DNA from: Marinirhabdus sp963793275
GTDB taxonomy: Bacteria > Bacteroidota > Bacteroidia > Flavobacteriales > Flavobacteriaceae
NCBI GenBank assembly: GCA_963793275.1
Contig: CAWBZL010000002.1
Location: 434,001-498,000 of the forward strand
DNA length: 64,000 nt
Reading direction: 5' to 3'
This document shows, piece by piece, positions 42,516 to 52,721 of the stretch. The notes below the pieces were generated by a model. It was not told the origin of the DNA, did not search any database, and was given only the letters and a program-made list of their open reading frames with translations. Position 1 is the first letter of the stretch. Every line of letters starts with the position of its first letter. Made by a program: the position numbers and the translations under genes.

Positions 42516-44735
42516 TTATTGAACCGTTTTTAAGGCCGGTGGTTTTCTTTCTTGGGTCTTTACAGAGATTGCATTTTTTCCTGTGGGCTCAATTAAATTA
42601 GGGGCATCCGGAAAGCGTAATGCACTATATGTAGATCCTTCGTTACCATTTATATTGCCTTCATCTCTTCGGTTAGCTACAATATGCCACGAAAATTCTA
42701 CGGTGTTTTGCCCGCCTTGTAATTCTTTTACTGTAAATGCGTTAGCAGATTTATTGGTGACAAATACACCATTACAATCGCCTTCCAATTGAATAAATAC
42801 TTTCAGTTTATGTTTTTGGTCTACAACTATGTTTTTTGAAAATATTGGATCTATAGATACGGTAGCAATTCCGTTTACTAAAGTAGCAGTTCCATAATCT
42901 TCAAATAATACTTCTGGTGCCTCAGGGGCAAACATTACCTTTTTCTCATTTGGGTTTTCTCCTTCAACGATAGTAGACACAGCTCCATTTCCTATTATTT
43001 TATAATTAGTGTTGTTGTGTCTTGCACCCGCATATGCATAGGAAGAATTACTACTAGATCCTCCACTATATAAATAGGCACCATAATATGTGAGTGCTGT
43101 TCCAAGTGGCGTGTTTGCATTTGCGCGTCGCCCTGCGAATAAGGCTCTTGGGTCCCTTGCGTCTGGATCGGTTTGTACCCCTATATAATTGGTGGTGAAT
43201 TCGGCAGCATCTAAATCTCCCAAGGAAGTAATTGGCCCCTCTGTTTGTCCGTAATAGGCAAGCTCAGGAGAGTTGCTATTTACGCCAATATTTAAAACTG
43301 TAGTAGGTGAATAGGATGTGGTACCTCCGCTAATCGCTCGAAAGGAAACGCTTTGCTGAGTTGTTGCCACGTTACTAGTAACAGAAATCAATCCATTTGC
43401 GTTATTTAAGCCAGAACCCCATCCAACAACTCCAGCAGTAAGGTATGCGCCACCCGTGTAAGGAGTAAGTCCGAGCACACCATAATTTTGCACGGCATAT
43501 CCAAAAACTCCGCTTCCCATTCCTAAATTTTGACCACTAACGCCATCTCCTCCACCAGATTCAACACCAAAGATAGCTGCTCCTGAGGCAGATGATGTTT
43601 CCCCAAAAACACCATAATCTTCACCTGTTTTGTTTACGTATAGACCAGCACTACTATTTGGAGCAGCACCAATAGCTGCATTACCGTCTGATGACATTCT
43701 GAAGCGCTCCAAATTATCGGTTCTTAGGACAAAATCTGTAGCTTCTGTAGTTCCAATAAAATTTATAGAAGGATTTGTACCTGCATTTCCAAGTAGGGAC
43801 CAATCACGACCATTGGTGCCGCCCATAGCAACCCAAACGGTTCCATTCCAATAATAAAAACCTGGTAATACTTGTGTGCTACCCGTACTAGCGGTAGCAG
43901 TATTGTATACTAATAGCCCATTGGCAGGTGAGGTTACTGGTGAGGCATTGTTAGTAGCTGTAAGAGATACTCTGTTAATAAGAATACCTTTATTAATGGC
44001 GGCCATTTCTAACTGAGAACTTGGTGCCGGTGCGTTGGTTCCCAGACCTATGTTGTCTTCCTCACCACTTACAAATAGTGAATTTGCATTATTGTCTGTT
44101 TCTACACGAAGATTCATGTCTACTCCGCCCGGATTAAAGCTCCATTCCAGATCGGATCCTCCACCGGTATTGGCATTGGCATTAAAAAATGAAGTGCCGT
44201 TTATAACCATGTCCATTTGTCTGGTTCCGGACCTCCAGAAACCCATAGTTCGATCTGCATTCCAAGAATAGAAAGGTCTCGCAGCCGATCCATTTGCCAT
44301 TGCCAAAACCTGGTCATCATTAGCCACTCGAAATCTTTGAGTGTCGTTTGTTCTAAAGGTTAGCGCCTCATTATCAAGTGTGCCTACAAAATCATTAGCC
44401 GCGTCTGTCCCAAGATTTCCTCTAAGTTTCCAATCGTCGCCATTAAGGTTTACCCACATCGTGCCATCCCAATAATAATATCCCTTTCCAGTTGAAATAT
44501 TTGTGTTGTAAACCAATAAGCTCTCTGTAGCTCCGCCCGTAATAGGTGCAATTGTATTTAAGTTTGCAATATCTACCCGCGGGATTAATATTCCTTTTTC
44601 TGAGCTTTCTACATCAAGTAAAGATCCTGCATCCGGTGAGATGGTGCCTACTCCTACTTGAGCAAATAGATTCATGCCTGCGAAACTAATCACGGCAAAA
44701 ATTAAAAATTTTAAAGTGTGTAGTTTTAGTCGCAT
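42516..44735 (-). CDS. large exported protein with repeated fibre-head modules
   Basis: About 739 residues with a signal peptide (ending AGMNLFAQVGVG). The N-terminal half has two related modules: head segments (LLVYNTNISTGKGYYYWDG and GLLVYNTATAST...GFYYWNG) each followed by a WKLRGNLGTD / WSLLGNAGTN unit and a RTNDTQRFRV / RTDNLERFRM unit. A Gly/Ser-rich beta-helix-like middle follows (AAIFGVESGGGDGVSGQN), then a beta-rich tail. These are hallmarks of tail-fibre-like surface proteins. No T9SS domain is obvious. ATG at 44735 begins the signal peptide. Confidence 0.7.
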   Translation of the reverse strand: MRLKLHTLKFLIFAVISFAGMNLFAQVGVGTISPDAGSLLDVESSEKGILIPRVDIANLNTIAPITGGATESLLVYNTNISTGKGYYYWDGTMWVNLNGDDWKLRGNLGTDAANDFVGTLDNEALTFRTNDTQRFRVANDDQVLAMANGSAARPFYSWNADRTMGFWRSGTRQMDMVINGTSFFNANANTGGGSDLEWSFNPGGVDMNLRVETDNNANSLFVSGEEDNIGLGTNAPAPSSQLEMAAINKGILINRVSLTATNNASPVTSPANGLLVYNTATASTGSTQVLPGFYYWNGTVWVAMGGTNGRDWSLLGNAGTNPSINFIGTTEATDFVLRTDNLERFRMSSDGNAAIGAAPNSSAGLYVNKTGEDYGVFGETSSASGAAIFGVESGGGDGVSGQNLGMGSGVFGYAVQNYGVLGLTPYTGGAYLTAGVVGWGSGLNNANGLISVTSNVATTQQSVSFRAISGGTTSYSPTTVLNIGVNSNSPELAYYGQTEGPITSLGDLDAAEFTTNYIGVQTDPDARDPRALFAGRRANANTPLGTALTYYGAYLYSGGSSSNSSYAYAGARHNNTNYKIIGNGAVSTIVEGENPNEKKVMFAPEAPEVLFEDYGTATLVNGIATVSIDPIFSKNIVVDQKHKLKVFIQLEGDCNGVFVTNKSANAFTVKELQGGQNTVEFSWHIVANRRDEGNINGNEGSTYSALRFPDAPNLIEPTGKNAISVKTQERKPPALKTVQ

Positions 44736-45236
44736 AAGGATATGTTTTAGTGTTAGTCCTACAATGATAAACACAAAAATCGATTAAAAGCTATTTAATT
44801 CGACGAATAACATATAATTTTAACGTTTATATTAATTTTATGATTTTATTAAGATAATTTTCTTACGATTCTCTCAATTTGAAAATAGCAGTAATAATTA
44901 AAAGAAGAACCAGAAAATAATAGAAAGGAATGTTCAATTTTAGTCTATACTGAATTCTGCAAACCAACTTTCAACTCTGTAACAATTGAGCAGTATACAT
45001 TAATGGCTACAAAGGAAAGTATGAAGTAGAAATTATAGCAAAAGACCTCCATTGCTATTTGTTGTTAGAAGGCTGTTCAAACCCTTATTTTTGAAATTTT
45101 ACTGAAATTTGAATCGTTGAGGACACAATGGCTTTTTGTGGGTTAAAACTTCTCAAGGTATAGCTCATTAGAAATCAATAAAAAAGGTCTTCATTTTTAA
45201 AATGAAGACCTTTTTTATAAGTAAAGACTAGTTGTT
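44736..45236. other. intergenic region of about 500 bases
   Basis: AT-rich sequence between two minus-strand genes. It holds a terminator (45181-45216) and probably the promoter of the 42516-44735 gene. A short plus-strand reading around 45008-45075 (YKGKYEVEIIAKDLHC) is open but has no recognised family, so it is not called a gene. Confidence 0.5.
45181..45216 (-). terminator. rho-independent terminator
   Basis: Long stem GGTCTTCATTTT (45186-45197) / AAAATGAAGACC (45199-45210), with an A-run before and a T-run after. It lies 20 bases past the stop of the large T9SS gene on the minus strand. Confidence 0.9.
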
Positions 45237-48200
45237 TTACTTTTTAACGATCCGTTTTACAATGGTTCCTTTTGAAGTTGTAATCTCCACAAAGTACACC
45301 GAAGCTTTTAAACGAGACATATCCATTAGATAGCTTTGTACAGTATCCAGGTTTTCATTTGCAACTTGTCTTCCCAGTACATCGTACACTTTTATAGCCT
45401 CCAATTGTGCAGTCGTACTCACAATATTCAAGGTGCTACTTGTTGGGTTGGGATACACGGCGATGCCCTCAAGAGATGAGTCATTCCTGCCAAAAACTTC
45501 ATCGTCTTGTTCAAAGACTATGGTAAATCTGCGGTCTTCTGCAGCGATATTGCTTTTAAAGGTATAATCTTCCTGTGAGAGATTTGTAAGAATGTTCAAT
45601 GTAGTATCATAAAGATAAATGGCTCTATCTGTTAAATTTTCACCTTCAAAATTAGAGAGGCTTATGGTATAGCTGGTTTCTACTTTAAGGATCGTTGCAA
45701 ATCCTACAGGTATTTTCATATCGTCTCGAAACGCCTCACGGGTTTGGATAGAAAGACGCTTGTCTCCTCCGGTTTCTAATTGAGAGTATATAGATACACT
45801 ACACGCCAGACGGTCTGTATCGTACCCACTATCGATCCCGGCAGTAGCCTGTGGGTTAAATCCTATAAGGATATTGTTCGCCAACTCATACTCGTCACTT
45901 TCTACGTGTAACCATAGACGGTCTATCTCACTCTCGTTAGTACGCAATGTGGTGTTACCAGTAGTAAGCCTCATATCGTTTGTAAAACTCACAAAACCAT
46001 TTGTTACTGCTTTAATGGCAAACCCCTGTCCTGTAGAGATGACGTTATTTGGGATATTTGAAGGATCATCATTGTTGGCGGGAACTCCTCCTCCAAAATT
46101 ACGGATGGAAAGATCGTCCATATCAAACTTTAAGCCTTCACCGGGAACTATAACACTAGGTGGCGTTAGATGCTCCCAGAAAAACAGTTCGTTTAACCCA
46201 TTATCCTGAATAAACTGATCTGCATCTATAGCACTTGCATACGGATTCGCATACACATTTGGTGTTCCTGCCGGGCTTTTAATATCGTTATAGATCTTTG
46301 GGCGGGTTATTGTACCGTTATTAAGTGTTCCCAGAGTGTAGGTCATATCATACGTAATTCCGGCCGGATCACCATAGCCTGTTTGTGGACGTACTATATA
46401 TCCTTCACCTACATGAATGTCGTCATTATAGGTCGTCCAGAAATCACCTTCAAGATCACTAAAGTTAGTGGCTCCCTGTGGTATATTAGGATGTGGGTTA
46501 GGATTAAAATTGTTTGGAGCGTGATCCAGTACCAAAAAAGCATTGGTAAATACACCGCTGCGGGTCTCTGCATCCATTGGACTACCCATAAGCATAAAGG
46601 CACGTTGCTGTAAGACAGGGGTAGTAACATTCACATTAATAGTCGCCATAGGACCTCGTTGTACTTGTGCATTTGGCATTTTTTGAACAACATTTCCAGT
46701 ATGGTTTACAATCAAGGAACCATTTACAACGATATCATTTTCAATTTCAAGGTAATTGTCTGGTTCCATACAGTTAGGATTCTATCTGAATCAATTTCAC
46801 AAGTACAGGCTGAAAAACTTTCATTCCCAGAATCTGATGTGTTATAATTGTTTGTGCTTATTTTTGCAAGCGAGCCTATGTCTGGTACTCCATTACTCCA
46901 AGATCCGCCACCTTGGTACACAGTTTCCTGAGCGACAATCGTTACTGTTGTTGTACAGGAAGATTTTAAACCGTAATCGTCTTCAACAGTAAGTGTTACT
47001 GCATGATTACCAAGATCATTGCAGGTAAATGTAGTCTGACCTGTAATAGTTCGTTTAACAATTCCAATATTATCTGTGGAGCCACCATCAATATCCAAAG
47101 CGCTTATAGTTACCGTTCCGGTTGTTTTATTTAATACCGCTGTAAAATTCTGGCAAGATACTACCGGAGGTTGAGTGTCGTAATTAGGATCTTTTACAAT
47201 AAATAGACCCCGATCCAGATCGCTAACAACGATATTACCGCTTTCGAAAAAGGGATATACATTCCATGCGCCATGAAATGCGGCACTATTACTTCCTGGA
47301 TGTGTGTCGAAAAACTCTACTTCGGTCATTTGATTGCTAGTAATTGTTGGGTCATATAAATCATCAAATTTAAAAACACGCATTCCAGCTCTGTAGTTGG
47401 CCAAATAAAAACGATTACCTTTCACGTATCCATTGTGATCTATAGCCGGAGTGTTTCCAGAGTGTTCATAATGTAGGACTGGATTATCAAGGTCCGTTAA
47501 GTCATACACCAATGTTCGTGTGTTTCCAATACCATTTAGTTCATCTCCTTCATCTCCCATGATGAAGAAACGTTGATCTTCTGTGAACCAACCTTGATGG
47601 GTGACGTAATTCTCACTATATTCGAAGCTGGTAATATTTGTGATATTCGATTTATCGGTTACGTCAATGATATGCACATCATCATTACCGTCAAAACTTC
47701 CAACCATGATTTCTCTACCTACATAATCTGTATCTGGACCATTATAGGTTACTACCTGAGCATCGTGACACCTACCGTAAATGCCAATGGTTGCAACTTG
47801 AGCGGGGTTTGTAGCATTTGATAAATCGAAAATAACGACCCCGGCATTCACATATCCGGTAGTTCCAATTATGTATGCAAATCCAGTATCCTCGTTAATG
47901 ACGATGTTATGAGCCACTCCTCTTGTTCCGGTTCCCCAGGTTTTACGACCATCTCTGGAAAAGTTTATTGGCAGTGGGTCGTTCTCTGGGTTTCGCAGTT
48001 TCGTTAGGTCGAATATTTGCATCCCGTGGTTTCCATTATCGTCACTAACAATGTAAGCGTAATTATTATAAACCTTTATGTCTCGCCACCAGCTAGTGCT
48101 CGTGTGGGAATCTAACTTTCCTACGAAAACCGGCGCTGTTGGGTTTGAAATATCTACAAATGCGGTCTGATCATTCATAGCTACTAAAGCGTACTCTTTC

Positions 48201-48415
48201 CCGGTGTTGGGATCTGTCCATCCCCACGAGTCCTGAGCTTCGGCGGGATCACCTCCACCATAACTTTGTCCTCCCATCTGAGAAATAGAAAGACGTGCCT
48301 GAAGAGTCATACCATTACAGTCGTATGCACCAGCGTTTCCGCCTGAACAAGGAGTTTGAGCACTAATACCTATTGTAATAATACACGCTAATACAAGGAA
48401 TAAGATTTTTTTCAT
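45237..48415 (-). pseudogene. choice-of-anchor B / T9SS type A sorting protein (frameshifted)
   Basis: Seen as two overlapping frames that join into one secreted protein of about 1,059 residues. The first part has a signal peptide (ending TIGISAQTPC) and a propeller-like choice-of-anchor B region with LVAMNDQTAFVDISNP and RGVAHNIVINEDTGFAYIIG. Then come an HYR-like domain, a GGGSWSNGVPDIG / ACTCEID segment, and a long beta-rich region. The C-terminus is a T9SS sorting domain (VYPNPTSSTLNIVS, IKVYDVLGRQV). The break is near 46769-46770, where ACTGTATGG lacks one base. HYR-like and propeller calls are by pattern. Confidence 0.82.
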
Positions 48416-48452
48416 TAGAAAAGTTTTTTGAGGGGAAGTGTTATACGGAAAG

Positions 48453-49310
48453 TTAATTTTCAACAAGAAACGTAAATTCAATAGAGCAAGGCAAGCCAAC
48501 ACCTACATAAGCCATCCCGGCGCCGGAATCTCCGTTATTGACAAAATTATCAGCAACAAATACATCTATTTCAAATTGATAATTAAATGGTACGCCAGCT
48601 ACTAAATCTACGTATACAATGAGTGATGAATCGTGTCTAAATTTTTCAAAATAAGTTCCACCGCCAATTTCATCATTGTAAACAGAATACGAATGTGTAT
48701 AGATTACGTAAGGAACTCCTCCTAGGGTTATTCTAAAATTCCCTTCGGTTGTAGCCATCGAGGTGCCAAAAGACAAGTTTGGATCAATTTCACCAGCTCC
48801 AAAATTAGTGTTTGCTTTTATTCTGTAAGTTCCTGAATATTTGGGTGTGAATGAAGAACCAGCACCTAAACCTATTACATCAATCCACTCAGAGGAAGGA
48901 GTGGGGTATGAAGTGCTGCCCCTTGCAACTCTTTGTTCTAAAGTTGTTTGTACTGTAATTTCGGAATCTTCTTTAATATATTGTGTAGTCCATTCATTTC
49001 CGTCCCAAGCATAAAGACCTGGGTATACGTCTGTACCAAGTCCGTTGCTGGTAGTATTTATGTTATAAACCACAGTTCCTGGTTCAAGACTTCCGCTTCC
49101 ATTTGGATTTTCAACAGGTGCCTCTATATCTGTAGCGGTTAATTCAAATCTTGGGTAGACGATTCCCGCTGTGCTGTTTTGCATATCTAATAATCCTCTT
49201 GGAGTAACCGTAGGAGTTCCATTACTTATGGAAACTTGTGCAAGTGTAGAAATCGTGATTAAATAAAAGATCGTAAAGACTATATTTTTATGTATGATAT
49301 TTTTTTTCAT
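48453..49310 (-). CDS. exported surface protein, head plus jelly-roll-like domain (paralogue 1)
   Basis: Protein of 285 residues with a signal peptide (ending STLAQVSIS). Head part: GLLDMQNSTAGIVYPRFEL, EPGTVVYNINTT, YPGLYAWDGNEW. C-terminal part: SEWIDVIGLGAGSSFTPKYS, then GTYRIKANTNFGAG, ending GVGLPCSIEFTFL. It is one of three tandem paralogues to 51541, likely made by duplication. Probably a surface-exposed beta-sandwich; function unknown. Confidence 0.7.
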   Translation of the reverse strand: MKKNIIHKNIVFTIFYLITISTLAQVSISNGTPTVTPRGLLDMQNSTAGIVYPRFELTATDIEAPVENPNGSGSLEPGTVVYNINTTSNGLGTDVYPGLYAWDGNEWTTQYIKEDSEITVQTTLEQRVARGSTSYPTPSSEWIDVIGLGAGSSFTPKYSGTYRIKANTNFGAGEIDPNLSFGTSMATTEGNFRITLGGVPYVIYTHSYSVYNDEIGGGTYFEKFRHDSSLIVYVDLVAGVPFNYQFEIDVFVADNFVNNGDSGAGMAYVGVGLPCSIEFTFLVEN

Positions 49311-49350
49311 GATTTTGATACTTTTTTAAGTAGATTAAATGACCAAGTCT

Positions 49351-50661
49351 TTATTCTCCTATATAGGTAAACTCTATTTGACAATTCACGTCATTTCCAA
49401 TGTATCCACGACCTACATCACCTGGTGAAATTTCGCTTATTACAACATTATCTACAGATGCATAATTACCTCTATTTGTGTTTATGTATTCAAAACGGAG
49501 TGTATACGTTCTGCCGGGGGTTACCGCTCTAGAGCTGCTGTGAGAAGTGTTTGCATTAGTGTTTATGTGCTGCACTAAATATGCCCCAACACGAGCTGTT
49601 CCGTCGTGAAGGTATACTCTAAAAGAATCGGAGAAACTGTTTCTCTGATTGAAACGATAATCGAAATTAATATTTATTGTATTTGCAGTCGGGGTAAAGG
49701 TTAATAATGCTGTGGCATTTTGGCTACAATTATTGGTACCAACGTTGGCATTAATGTTGAGCGTATTACCTACACAGGAGTTGCATTGGTTTGCTGCGGT
49801 AGTAACTACCCATCCATTCGTGGGGCAGTCTGTATCGGGAGTGTGTTCTTGGATCACCGTGTAGGGGCTGTTGAAATTCTCATCAATTAAATTTACAATA
49901 GCATCCGGAACTGTAGAGCCATTCCCTACAAAACCCGGCGCGTCATAAGCGTCAAAACTTAATGAGAATGGGTAGGTAGTTCCTGCAACTAAGTTAACAT
50001 AGTAAGTTTGATAAGTTTCTTTAGAAACAGCGTCAAAATATTTTCCTCCGTTTACATATGTTGAATATGCTGAATACGCCTGGGTTTCAAAAGTTTTGGC
50101 GGGTGTTGTACCAAATAAAAACCTAAATTGACCAGAAGCTAGGCTTGAAAAAATACTGTTGTTGCGAAAGGTTCTTCCAGCACCGAAATTAGTTTTCACC
50201 TCAATTCTATAAAGACCAGAATATAGAGCGGTTATACTTCTAGTATCACTAACCCCTAACCCTGGTATGTCTTGCCAGTTAGTTGCTAAGTTTGCTTCAG
50301 TTCTAAGAAAACCTGTTTGATTAAATATTTCAGATTGTCTTTTTTTGAAATGTATAATCCATTTACTTCCATCCCAAACATATATTCCTGGATCTACATC
50401 AGTAAGAGGATTAGTATCAGTAGTATTTGTGTTGTAAACAACAGTACCTTCTACTATTGAGCCTCCCTGGGGGTTCACTACAGGAGATGGATCGTCCGTC
50501 GCTATTAAATTAACATTTGGATATACTACACCTAGTGTAGTGCTGTTTATATCTAAGATTCCTTTAGGATCTGTGGTATTTATCCCAACTTGAGCAAATG
50601 TAATTACAGACGTCAAGAACAGTACAATTAAATGTATAATAAGTAAAGTAATTTTTTTCAT
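49351..50661 (-). CDS. exported surface protein with extra lectin-like insert (paralogue 2)
   Basis: Protein of 436 residues. Signal peptide (ending VITFAQVGIN), head (GILDINSTTLGVVYPNVNL, YNTNTTDT, PGIYVWDGSKW), and the same jelly-roll pattern (WQDIPGLGVSDTRSITALYS, GLYRIEVKTNFGAG). It differs from its neighbours by an insert of about 150 residues (270-420): a Cys-containing, adhesin-like beta-sandwich (TANTININFDYRFNQRNSFS, TYTLRFEYINTN) placed before the final CQIEFTYIG strand. This looks like domain insertion into a duplicated scaffold. Confidence 0.7.
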   Translation of the reverse strand: MKKITLLIIHLIVLFLTSVITFAQVGINTTDPKGILDINSTTLGVVYPNVNLIATDDPSPVVNPQGGSIVEGTVVYNTNTTDTNPLTDVDPGIYVWDGSKWIIHFKKRQSEIFNQTGFLRTEANLATNWQDIPGLGVSDTRSITALYSGLYRIEVKTNFGAGRTFRNNSIFSSLASGQFRFLFGTTPAKTFETQAYSAYSTYVNGGKYFDAVSKETYQTYYVNLVAGTTYPFSLSFDAYDAPGFVGNGSTVPDAIVNLIDENFNSPYTVIQEHTPDTDCPTNGWVVTTAANQCNSCVGNTLNINANVGTNNCSQNATALLTFTPTANTININFDYRFNQRNSFSDSFRVYLHDGTARVGAYLVQHINTNANTSHSSSRAVTPGRTYTLRFEYINTNRGNYASVDNVVISEISPGDVGRGYIGNDVNCQIEFTYIGE

Positions 50662-50686
50662 ATTTTTAATCTTTTAACAATGATGA

Positions 50687-51541
50687 TTAGTCTAGAAAAA
50701 CAAATTCAACAGTGCACGGTAAATCTATTCCTATCCATCCCATTCCCTGACCTGAATTACCATTATCAATAAATCCATCTGAAACAGTTTGATCGAACCC
50801 TAAGTTAAATGGATATGCTGTGCCTGCAACAAGATCTTTGTATACTACGATGGTAAATTGTTCCCAGATATCATAATAAACAGTACCTGCTCCATATTTG
50901 GCTGACCAGGTTTTTACAGGGATGAATTCGTCAACGGCAGGAGTGCCAAAAGAAAATTTAAAAATACCTTCTTGCGCAGAAATATTTATAGTTGATCCCG
51001 GATCCTCCACTGTTCCAGAACCCCAATTTACACTTACCTCTATTTTATAAGTGCCAGAATAAGCCGGTGTAAATGTTTTCGCATCACTAACACCCAATCC
51101 CGGAATTTCCTGATAAGATCCGGTTGTGACAGTTCTTAGCCAGGGAGCCCCGGGATTGGGGTATTCTTGCTTGAAAATTGTTGCATTTTTTTTGGGAAAC
51201 TCATTAATCCAATCTTCACCATCCCACATGTAAATGCCTGGATAGACACTAAACCTGCCTTCCTCTGTGGTGGCTGTATTATACACAACAGTCCCAGTGG
51301 CTAGATCTCCTGGAGCAACGGGATTAACTACTGGAGCTTCCAAATCTACCCTGGATAATGCAACCCTTGGTAATACAAGACCATACTTATTTACTCCTGA
51401 ACCATCTTTTTCCTGATCCGAATTTAGATCAAGAGCACCGTCTGGAGATAAAGTACCAATACCTACTTGCGCATTTGTAGAAACAAATGAAATACAAAGA
51501 AGCATTAATAATAACTTGTAGGATAAAGTATAAATTTTCAT
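50687..51541 (-). CDS. exported surface protein, head plus jelly-roll-like domain (paralogue 3)
   Basis: About 284 residues from ATG at 51541; codons upstream are an unlikely extension. Signal peptide (ending VSTNAQVGIG), head (GALDLNSDQEKDGSGVNKYG, ATGTVVYNTATTE, YPGIYMWDGEDW), then YQEIPGLGVSDAKTFTPAYS, GTYKIEVSVNWGSG and the end strand CTVEFVFLD. First gene of the tandem triplet in transcription order; spacing of 25 bases to the next suggests one transcript. Confidence 0.72.
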   Translation of the reverse strand: MKIYTLSYKLLLMLLCISFVSTNAQVGIGTLSPDGALDLNSDQEKDGSGVNKYGLVLPRVALSRVDLEAPVVNPVAPGDLATGTVVYNTATTEEGRFSVYPGIYMWDGEDWINEFPKKNATIFKQEYPNPGAPWLRTVTTGSYQEIPGLGVSDAKTFTPAYSGTYKIEVSVNWGSGTVEDPGSTINISAQEGIFKFSFGTPAVDEFIPVKTWSAKYGAGTVYYDIWEQFTIVVYKDLVAGTAYPFNLGFDQTVSDGFIDNGNSGQGMGWIGIDLPCTVEFVFLD

Positions 51542-51772
51542 ACTTGTAGGATTAGTTGATTTGAGATGACAAGAATATGAAAAAAAAACGATAAGATTCA
51601 AATATTATCGATGTAAAGCATTGAAAATTAACATATGAAGGTTAATTCCTACATAAAAATACAAAATAAATTATTATTCAGTTTTAATGATGAGAGTTTT
51701 TTTTATTTCAGAATACAGTAAAAGGAGGATGTATTTGAAATTTTCAGGATGGCTTACTTAACTTCCAATGCT

Positions 51773-51780
51773 TATTTTTG
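51773..51780 (+). promoter_or_regulatory. -7 promoter element
   Basis: TATTTTTG, an exact TAnnTTTG box, 25 bases before the ATG at 51806. No clear -33 TTG at the expected distance. Confidence 0.4.
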
Positions 51781-51805
51781 CAAAAATCTCTAGTATTGAT
51801 TGTAT

Positions 51806-52720
51806 ATGGATGTTCAATTTTCAACTCAGCAAGTTTTAGATCTAAAACATTTGGGGATTACAGCGTGTGAGGTTGTCCTTAAAAGAGAAGATTTATTACA
51901 TCCTTTTGTTTCAGGTAATAAATTCAGAAAACTTAAATATAATATTACTGAAGCTCTGCTCAATAAAAATGAAACACTTGTAACTTTTGGAGGCGCGTAT
52001 TCAAACCATATAGCTGCAACCGCGGCTGCAGGTAGAATAGCTGGTTTAAAAACTGTAGGAATAATTAGAGGAGAGGAATTAAAAGATAATTACAAGGGAA
52101 ATCCAACCTTAGCATTTGCCGAATCCTGCGGAATGACATTCAATTTTGTACCAAGAAAACAATATGCATTGAAGGATACAGAAGCATATGTCACAGAAAT
52201 TTCAAAAAAATATCCTAATGGTTATGTATTACCGGAAGGTGGTACGAATAATTTAGCAGTAAAGGGTTGTGCTGAAATTTTAACGGAAGAAGATTCAGGT
52301 TTCGATTATATATGTACTTCCGTAGGAACAGGCGGAACGCTTGCTGGCTTAGTTCTGGCTTCAAAAGAACATCAAACTGTTGTTGGGTATTCGGCATTAA
52401 AGGGAACTTTCCAAAATACTGAAGTGGAGAAGTATACCCGAAAAAAAAACTATATTTTAAAAGATGACTACTGTTTTAAGGGGTATGCCAAAATAGATTT
52501 ACAATTAGTGCGTTTTATGAACGAGATTAAGGAGCAAACGGGTGTTTTACTGGACCCGGTGTATACCGCTAAGATGCTTTTTGGGATTATTGAAGACATA
52601 AAAGCAGGATGTTTTCCTGAAAATAGCCGTATTTTAGCCATTCATACAGGCGGTCTGCAAGGGATTTCAGGCATGAACGAAAAACTCAAAAAAAAGAATT
52701 TACCTCAAATACAAATCTAA
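51806..52720 (+). CDS. PLP-dependent D-cysteine desulfhydrase / ACC deaminase family
   Basis: Fold type II PLP enzyme of about 304 residues. Seen: the PLP-binding Lys in GNKFRKLKYN, GGAYSNHIAATAAAG, TSVGTGGTLAGLVLAS (phosphate loop), and the C-terminal IHTGGLQG. Family members deaminate D-cysteine or 1-aminocyclopropane-1-carboxylate; D-cysteine is likelier in non-plant-associated bacteria (inference). The ATG at 51806 is preferred to a TTG at 51800. The glucosaminidase gene starts 1 base after its stop. Confidence 0.85.
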   Translation: MDVQFSTQQVLDLKHLGITACEVVLKREDLLHPFVSGNKFRKLKYNITEALLNKNETLVTFGGAYSNHIAATAAAGRIAGLKTVGIIRGEELKDNYKGNPTLAFAESCGMTFNFVPRKQYALKDTEAYVTEISKKYPNGYVLPEGGTNNLAVKGCAEILTEEDSGFDYICTSVGTGGTLAGLVLASKEHQTVVGYSALKGTFQNTEVEKYTRKKNYILKDDYCFKGYAKIDLQLVRFMNEIKEQTGVLLDPVYTAKMLFGIIEDIKAGCFPENSRILAIHTGGLQGISGMNEKLKKKNLPQIQI

Positions 52721-52721
52721 T

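Noticed and set aside
45008..45090. A short gene reading YKGKYEVEIIAKDLHC
   Set aside because: Too short, with no clear start signal and no recognised family.
18941..46770. A methylated GGNCC-like motif as the common cause of the frameshifts
   Set aside because: paaE, hutU and paaZ have GGCC or GGACC at the break, but hemL, the four-helix-bundle gene and the T9SS gene do not. Too few cases to claim.
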